Origin: Lophius americanus | Taxonomy: Eukaryota; Chordata; Actinopteri; Lophiiformes; Lophiidae | DNA length: 64,000 nucleotides | Assembly (NCBI GenBank): GCA_037951165.1 | Contig: JBBDHG010000135.1 | Span: forward strand, 2,910,001-2,974,000 | Direction of reading: 5' to 3' | In this document: piece by piece, positions 58,339 to 64,000 of the stretch | Layout: each line of letters starts with the position of its first letter | Position numbering within the stretch: the stretch's first letter is position 1 | Position numbers and translations under genes: made by a program | The notes under the pieces: model-generated | Databases searched by the model: none | What the model was told of the DNA's origin: nothing | Seen by the model: only the letters and a program-made list of their open reading frames with translations

Positions 58339-61300
58339 TTACGCCTTCTCCTCAGTCACCTCTTCTGCTGCTTCAGTTGCCTAGATGGAAGACGGGATAG
58401 AGTTAGAACAAGATGCAGGTGGGTTCAAATGAAGTCTGGAATGACCTATTCTCCACTCTCCACTTCTTCTCTCCACTTCCCAGTTATAACTAATCACCCA
58501 GGCTGTGCTGCCAATGACCTGCATGAAAATGTCACTCACTTGACTGCCTCTGCTTTAAGCACAGTTAATGAGTTACCTGAATAATTCTTCGTGTTCCCTA
58601 TTTAAAAGGATTTAGGGTCTTGCTTGGTAACGAATGATAAAGATGGCGGGTGTAAGTATTCGTTTTGAACTTGACCGTTTGAATCATTTACACCGAGATC
58701 ATGCAATAACACACCAAAAAAGATTCTCCACCTAGCAAACCGCCTTCCTTATAGCAACGCACCGCTGCGTGATTCTGGATTGACGGGATCCCATGAGTAA
58801 AAAAGTTGAGTGTGTTACGTTACATACTAGGTCAACAGCTAAGACTCAAGTCAAGTCAGTTCTCCTGTTTCTATTCTTTATAATGAAGCTCTAGCTAAAA
58901 GTTCAGCCAGGAAGATTACCCCCTTGCGCACTTTGGCCACAGTCATCAATCATACCTTTAGCACATGCTCAGTCCCAACGGCCCGCCTCACGTTCTGGAG
59001 CATCAACTGATATCAATTACTCTCATCAGCCAGCAACATCTATTCAGCCTCATAATTTAAGGGGGGGGGGGGTTATATCTGCATCTACTGCTCAGGGCTC
59101 AAGGGTATACCCTTCAATCACAATCTGCATCTGCATCTAAATTCAGTCATCTGCTGTAATAAACATATATCTTTACTTCTTTCTCTGTCTGTCCTGTTTG
59201 AACTGGGCTTTCTCCATCTCCTGGCTCCATCTTCACATTTGTCATTTCCAAACATTTTATTTATTCATTTAAGCACGATTCAGGAATTGTTTTGGTCACT
59301 TTTTTATAACGTGGAGAGGCAAAATGGTCCAGCAAATTTGCTTTTATGAAAAGCAACTTAAAATACTACGTTTTTGGGCACCAATTTCAAGTCCTCTGCT
59401 AAGTTGCAAAAAAAAATTTTTTTTACCGGGGCTCTTCAAATATCCCAAACTCTGAGCTGAAACACAATTCTATTGTTTTAATATTGATGAACCCCGAACC
59501 TTCTGGAGTCATTTCATCTAAAAGCAGAAACATTTGTCAAACACGCTACACGATAGTACTTAAGCTAAATTGTGTTGTGCTGACGATCTCAATCTAGAAG
59601 CTGGCCTTAATCCTTAGACCTTTTCTACTTCCACTCCAGAAAACTCATGTGATTAACGTAGTCGTAGTGTTCTGGAGGCTGAACGCCACTTTTTAATTCC
59701 TTGCTGTCCATTTTACTCTAACCCATCCATGAAGGTTCACAACTCAGTGTACTCCTAGTGCCGGTACCAAACCAAGATAAATGGGGGCCAGTCTGGCCTA
59801 AAACCTGTGCCAAATTAACAGGCGGAGCACGAAACTGATTTCCAACCCGGATCCGCTGGGGCTCGGGTTAACACAAACCATCGCTGATAGAACTATCCAG
59901 CAGGGTACCAGCGGTAACTATGGATGAAGACAGATTGTCTGCCATGGTGACCCAGAAAGGGAACACCCAAATGCTGAAGAACTTGTCCATTTTACTCTGA
60001 TCCTTCATTTAGAACCAGATTTCTCATCTCTGCAGCCTTGTGACCGTCTCACTTATCTGATGTGCGGTGACCTATTTTCCCCACCTTCTGATGCTCTGCT
60101 TCTTAAAATGATGTTTCAAACGACGACTAAACCCTGAACAGATGCTGAAGGTACCTTCATATGAATTAATACGTCACCATCAATCATCCGTTTTATCATT
60201 TTTATTGATTCGCAGAAGCATTTCAAAGCTGGATTATGCTTTCAGCTGAGATGTTTTTATCCTTATTTGCACTATGTTAGAAGCAGTGTGACACCTTCAT
60301 GAATACTTCCACAGTGAAAGCTGCATGTTTTTTTATAACACTACAATCTTATGACTTGTTCCATGAAAGAGATTGATAGATTTATTACAGATAGATAAAT
60401 TATTAGGCTAAGGAGAACTCAAATACCTTCACATCTGTAATACGGCCTAACTACAGTTTTGATTGGATGAGCTAATAATAATAATAATACTTTGATGCCC
60501 GAGGTGAATATTTCTCTAGGCAAAAGGTTGTTCCAATAATAGAACATCAGAACTCATTGATTAACTGGAAGTTTGTCTCAGAGGGGACTCTGGGCCGCTG
60601 AGTCATTTTGTTTTTAAGGTGAACAGTGAATCAAAAAGTTGTTCATTATAGATGGATATAAAACCTGAGCTGTGGACCTGATTTTTATTTGAGCTCTGCT
60701 GAAAAGATAATCGATAAATGTTTATCTGCCTTTGTCAAATCTCTAACAATTTGTACAACTCAAGTTTTGATAGTTGTAGCTCCATAGCAAAAATCTGGGC
60801 TGTCATCTCCAAAAGCAAGGATCTATCCACAATAAGTCCCCAATCCCTTTTGTTGTACGATCTTTGTTGTACGATCTTTGTTCACATTAAGTTGAGGAGT
60901 TCACATTTAAGTTTGAACTGAACTTAAACTGAACTTAAACTCAGCTTAACAACTTACGTCTGAAGAAGAGTGTTTTTCATATCTTATATACCCCTAGTGA
61001 GTACATTTTAGCTATTAGAGTAAATTATGATTTATAAAAGATAGATTTCCTTGAGTCGATTTAATGCACCTTATTTGAATTAAACCTGACCAACGATTAG
61101 GAAATTATGTCTAGAAAAGTTTTTTTCTAGAAAAGCTCCCCCCATTTAGTGAAATATGAACTATTAAACTTTAACTCCCTTTAGATAGTGAAGTTTGAAT
61201 GTCTTCTCTGCGAGGACGGATCGAAAGATCTCACTAAATCATCAACGATCGGTGTGTGCAAAGGGCAGGGACTTAATCAAGGAAAGCTTCTGACCCATGC

Positions 61301-63440
61301 TTACAGGGTATAGTGAGTTGTTTACTGCTGTGGTACAGCAAGAAGGTACCGGGTTCTTTCCACTTCTGAAGGCCTTTCTGTGCCGTGTTTACACGGTCTC
61401 CTCATGTCTGTGTGGGTTCCTTTCCGGGTACTCCGGCTTCCTCCCACTGTCCAAAAACAAGCAATACAGGTGAAGTGGTGACTTTGACTTGGAGTGATCA
61501 GATAGTGAACGGCTGTCTGTCTCAATGTGATGAACAGGCACCTTGTCCAGGTTGTACCCCACCCCTCGCCCAATGTCAGCTGGGATAGGCTTATAAATTA
61601 ACTACTATAGTAAAATATGATATGTACGAGATAGAGCTCCTTTGAGTTGACTGAATCAAATTGGACTGACGGTTTTAAAATTATGGCCCAAAACTATTCA
61701 GGGATTCAATTCATAATTAAATATTTTTAGTGTCAGAAAATTACAACCGACCTTTCCCAAAATCAATCCAGTTCTTCCCTGCACTACAATCTATGCGGAT
61801 ATAAAATTTGAAATTGATCCACAAGACAGTTTTTGAGTTATTGCATTAACGTTAAGGGTCGTTGGCGGGGATGACAATCCCATTTTATCCCCGACTGTTC
61901 TGGGATATAATTATTCAATTATTAATGAATTATTTATCAATAAATGATTAATAAATATTCAGGGGAAGACCTGCGCTATTGAACTGGTAAAAAGTTGTCT
62001 GTAGCCCACTCCACTGCACAAAATAGTCCTTCTTCTTCTTCTGTCCAAAACATGTCACAACACTCCAAATAAATATTTTCTCAATCAGCAACCATGGATA
62101 AGAAATAAGAGAAAAAAGTTAGTATCCAAACAAACACTCTAAAACGTGGTTAGAAACACTCCACACACCATACCCTTCACTCTGACTGTATCACTCTGCC
62201 CTCTCACTGACATCAAGGAGGGAGCCATGCTTCTGATGGAAGTCACACGGACAGACGGACGAGACACATAGATCTGTGTGTGTGTGTGAGTGGGAGTGTG
62301 TGTGTGTGCAAAAATGCATGCAATTTTATAGAATATAGTGTGGTGCAGTGTGTCCATGTTAATACACACGTACACAACAGGGGGGAAAATATTATTTTCT
62401 TAGATGCCACTTACGGAATAAAATGAATATTCTGTTCATTTTTTATTTTCTCCCAGCATACCTCATTGTTCTTGGTCTCTCCATTCTGGGCAGGGCCATC
62501 ATCCTTCTTCCCCTTAGCGCCGGCTTTCTTTGCCTTCACCCCCTTATCGTCTGCCACCTTCTGCAAACACGAAATCAGATGAATTTACATCCGCGTGAAG
62601 ATTATACGGTACGTATTTGATGGCGTACATCGTCGCTCTTTGAAAAATGGGACCTGGCATTAATCGGTCATATTTGGTGAGGCTCATTGTTTTTCTCCTG
62701 ATTCCGCAACATAACAGATTATGACATGACCCTCAAAATAAAAATAGTAGGGGGAATATAAGGGCTATATTGTCTGCAGTTGCCAAATTTAACACAGACA
62801 AGCATGAAATACACGGGATCATCATCAGACTTTGGAAATATATTGTTCAAGTTAAGTACAAGTCTGAGAAAAAGTTACATTATCAAAATTTTAGATGAAA
62901 TAAATTAATAAAATGTTTAATATTCCACTACAGAGGAAATATGTACATAAATGTTTCAGAAAATATTTTTGCCTAATGCCCCAGACGTCTTTATCCAAGA
63001 CAAAATCACCTAGCCGAATGTGCCTAAATTCAAATTAGGCGAAAGGAAAGACTAAATATTAAACAAAGAGGGACATTTTGAAGAGAATAATAAGTTAAAT
63101 TTTAAAAAAGCTACAAGGAAGTTTTCACTTCAAAATTGATCTGCATACATTTTTACCAGCCCTTTATTATTTAAAACACCAATATATTCCTGTTTTTCTT
63201 TTTCTCCCAACAATGGTTAAATAATATATAACGGTAAATAACAATAATAAATAGCAAATTACTGAATCATGTGAGGAGCTGAGTATGTTTCTGTGTTTTT
63301 AATATTGCGGGTCCACCGTGGGCCAGATGTGTTACACATGTATGAGGATATAAATCAATTATTTGAGGTGCGCCGTGCGTGAGTTTTACCTTGACGATGG
63401 GCTTCTTGGGCTTGACCTCAGGTTTGGGAGGGCCAGTTTT
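58339..63440 (-). CDS. hmgn3: High mobility group nucleosome-binding protein 3, last three coding exons (5' part off the window)
   Basis: Exons are 63440-63390 (51 nt), 62560-62462 (99 nt) and 58380-58339 (42 nt with TAA), all phase 0, giving 63 codons before the stop. The first encodes KTGPPKPEVKPKKPIVK, the end of the nucleosome-binding domain. The second encodes VADDKGVKAKKAGAKGKKDD and NGETKNNE, the lysine-rich regulatory region. The last encodes ATEAAEEVTEEKA, the acidic end. HMGN proteins bind the nucleosome core, loosen chromatin and compete with linker histone H1. HMGN3 rather than HMGN1 is chosen because the upstream neighbour is phip with irak1bp1, as on human 6q; HMGN1 neighbours BRWD1 instead. 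The exons encoding the N-terminus and RRSARLS-type motif must lie to the right of 64000. Confidence 0.88.
58900..60950. other. hmgn3 last intron, no further exon seen
   Basis: Intron sequence with poly-G (59060-59071) and short TAA repeats near 60475-60490. I found no additional HMGN-like exon or RNA gene. Confidence 0.4.
60960..61930 (+). repeat. Dispersed repeat, copy B, with a nested second repeat
   Basis: It is homologous to 6340-7065, with AAAGCTCCCCCCATTTAGTG and CCTTTCCCAAAATCAATCCA in the same order. Copy B is split by the repeat at 61310-61590, so it inserted first. It lies in the hmgn3 last intron. Confidence 0.5.
61310..61590 (+). repeat. Common vertebrate dispersed repeat nested in copy B
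   Basis: Contains GTGTGGGTTCCTTTCCGGGT, CTCCCACTGTCCAAAAACAA and CAATGTCAGCTGGGATAGGC. This is a block order I recognise from a very common fish repeat whose consensus runs from a primer-like start to the TGGGATAGGCT end. No coding function. Confidence 0.6.
62274..62308. repeat. (TG)n microsatellite in hmgn3
   Basis: Interrupted TG/AG run in the last intron of hmgn3, about 150 bp downstream (on the minus strand) of the 99-nt exon. Confidence 0.8.
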
Positions 63441-64000
63441 CTGCAAATTAGACAGAAGTTTCTAAGGAACGAGCAACCACATAGTTTTTGGACAATCATT
63501 AGTTAATCTTGGGCCCCCCACCCCCTCCTTTACACTTACAGGGCCATGTTTGTGCTGTTTAAAATACTATCGGCCACAAGAGCTGCTCAAGTTTTTCCCT
63601 AGAACTGAGGGGGAACACATGGAGGCTGGGAATGCTGATTCCAGCATATAGTAATAGTGAATATTAGCAATAATCGAGTAGTTCCTAAGAAATGTCACTA
63701 TTCCTGTAGGCTGACTTCAGTCCACAGTACAATACCTGAATCAGGTGAGAGGTACTATTCTGGTCACTCAGGGGAACCAGTTGGCTCCTGGGCTTTTCCA
63801 GTTTGCTGAAAGTGGAGCTCATTATCCCTGAAGGCAGAAGCTAACCCACAACCACTGCTGTGACCAAATCACCTCATGGGATTTTTTTTAAGATCAGAAT
63901 GTCTCTTTTTGCGTCAAACATTTCTAAATACTAACTACTACTAAATACTAATAAATAATAGTCATAAATAGCAGAATGTTTCCCAAAAAGATGAGAAAAG

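Noticed and set aside
58339..63440. Assignment of the HMGN gene to hmgn1
   Set aside because: HMGN1 is beside BRWD1; here the neighbours are phip and irak1bp1, which fits HMGN3. Sequence alone over 63 residues would not settle it.
1..64000. tRNA, rRNA, CRISPR array or bacterial operon
   Set aside because: No cloverleaf with A/B boxes, no rRNA text and no regular spacer-repeat array was found. The tandem array at 35205-35716 is a eukaryotic intronic minisatellite without spacers.

Overview
The window is vertebrate nuclear DNA, most likely from a teleost fish. The evidence is compact spliced genes with GT/AG introns, abundant CA/TG microsatellites, decayed Tc1-like transposons of fish type, and a gene order that matches human 6q14.1: IRAK1BP1 (forward), then PHIP and HMGN3 (both reverse). 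No bacterial, plasmid or CRISPR features were seen. Most long open frames are intronic or antisense shadows.

Layout. (1) 1-2100: intergenic, with a TAA microsatellite. (2) 2141-3902 (+): irak1bp1, four coding exons, 249 aa. (3) 4369-9210 (-): a six-exon gene converging on irak1bp1. It encodes about 229 aa with a hydrophobic N-terminus and a YccV-like/hemimethylated-DNA-binding-type domain, and I know of no counterpart between human IRAK1BP1 and PHIP. (4) About 10200-13198: presumed phip 3' UTR. (5) 13199-51167 (-): phip (BRWD2/DCAF14/RepID). I resolved 40 coding exons, all phase-compatible, giving 5571 nt and 1856 aa with no frameshift or internal stop. They cover an N-terminal helical region, a WD40 propeller, a low-complexity linker, the cryptic Tudor region, two bromodomains and an AT-hook-like acidic tail. 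(6) 51168-57590: phip promoter and an intergenic region holding two decayed Tc1-like pieces. (7) 58339-63440 (-): the last three coding exons of an HMGN gene, called hmgn3 from sequence and synteny. Its 5' exons lie beyond the right edge.

How the genes relate. phip and hmgn3 both encode chromatin-associated proteins. PHIP is a methyl/acetyl-histone reader and CRL4 substrate receptor, and HMGN3 binds nucleosomes. Irak1bp1 is linked to IRAK1/NF-kB signalling. They form a conserved synteny block, not an operon. The main unexpected items are the YccV-like gene, a ten-tract G4-type repeat coding the phip acidic tail, a minisatellite in phip intron 14 that repeats a splice-acceptor-like motif on the transcribed strand, simple repeats acting as polypyrimidine tracts at several phip acceptors, and perfect palindromes in intron 7.
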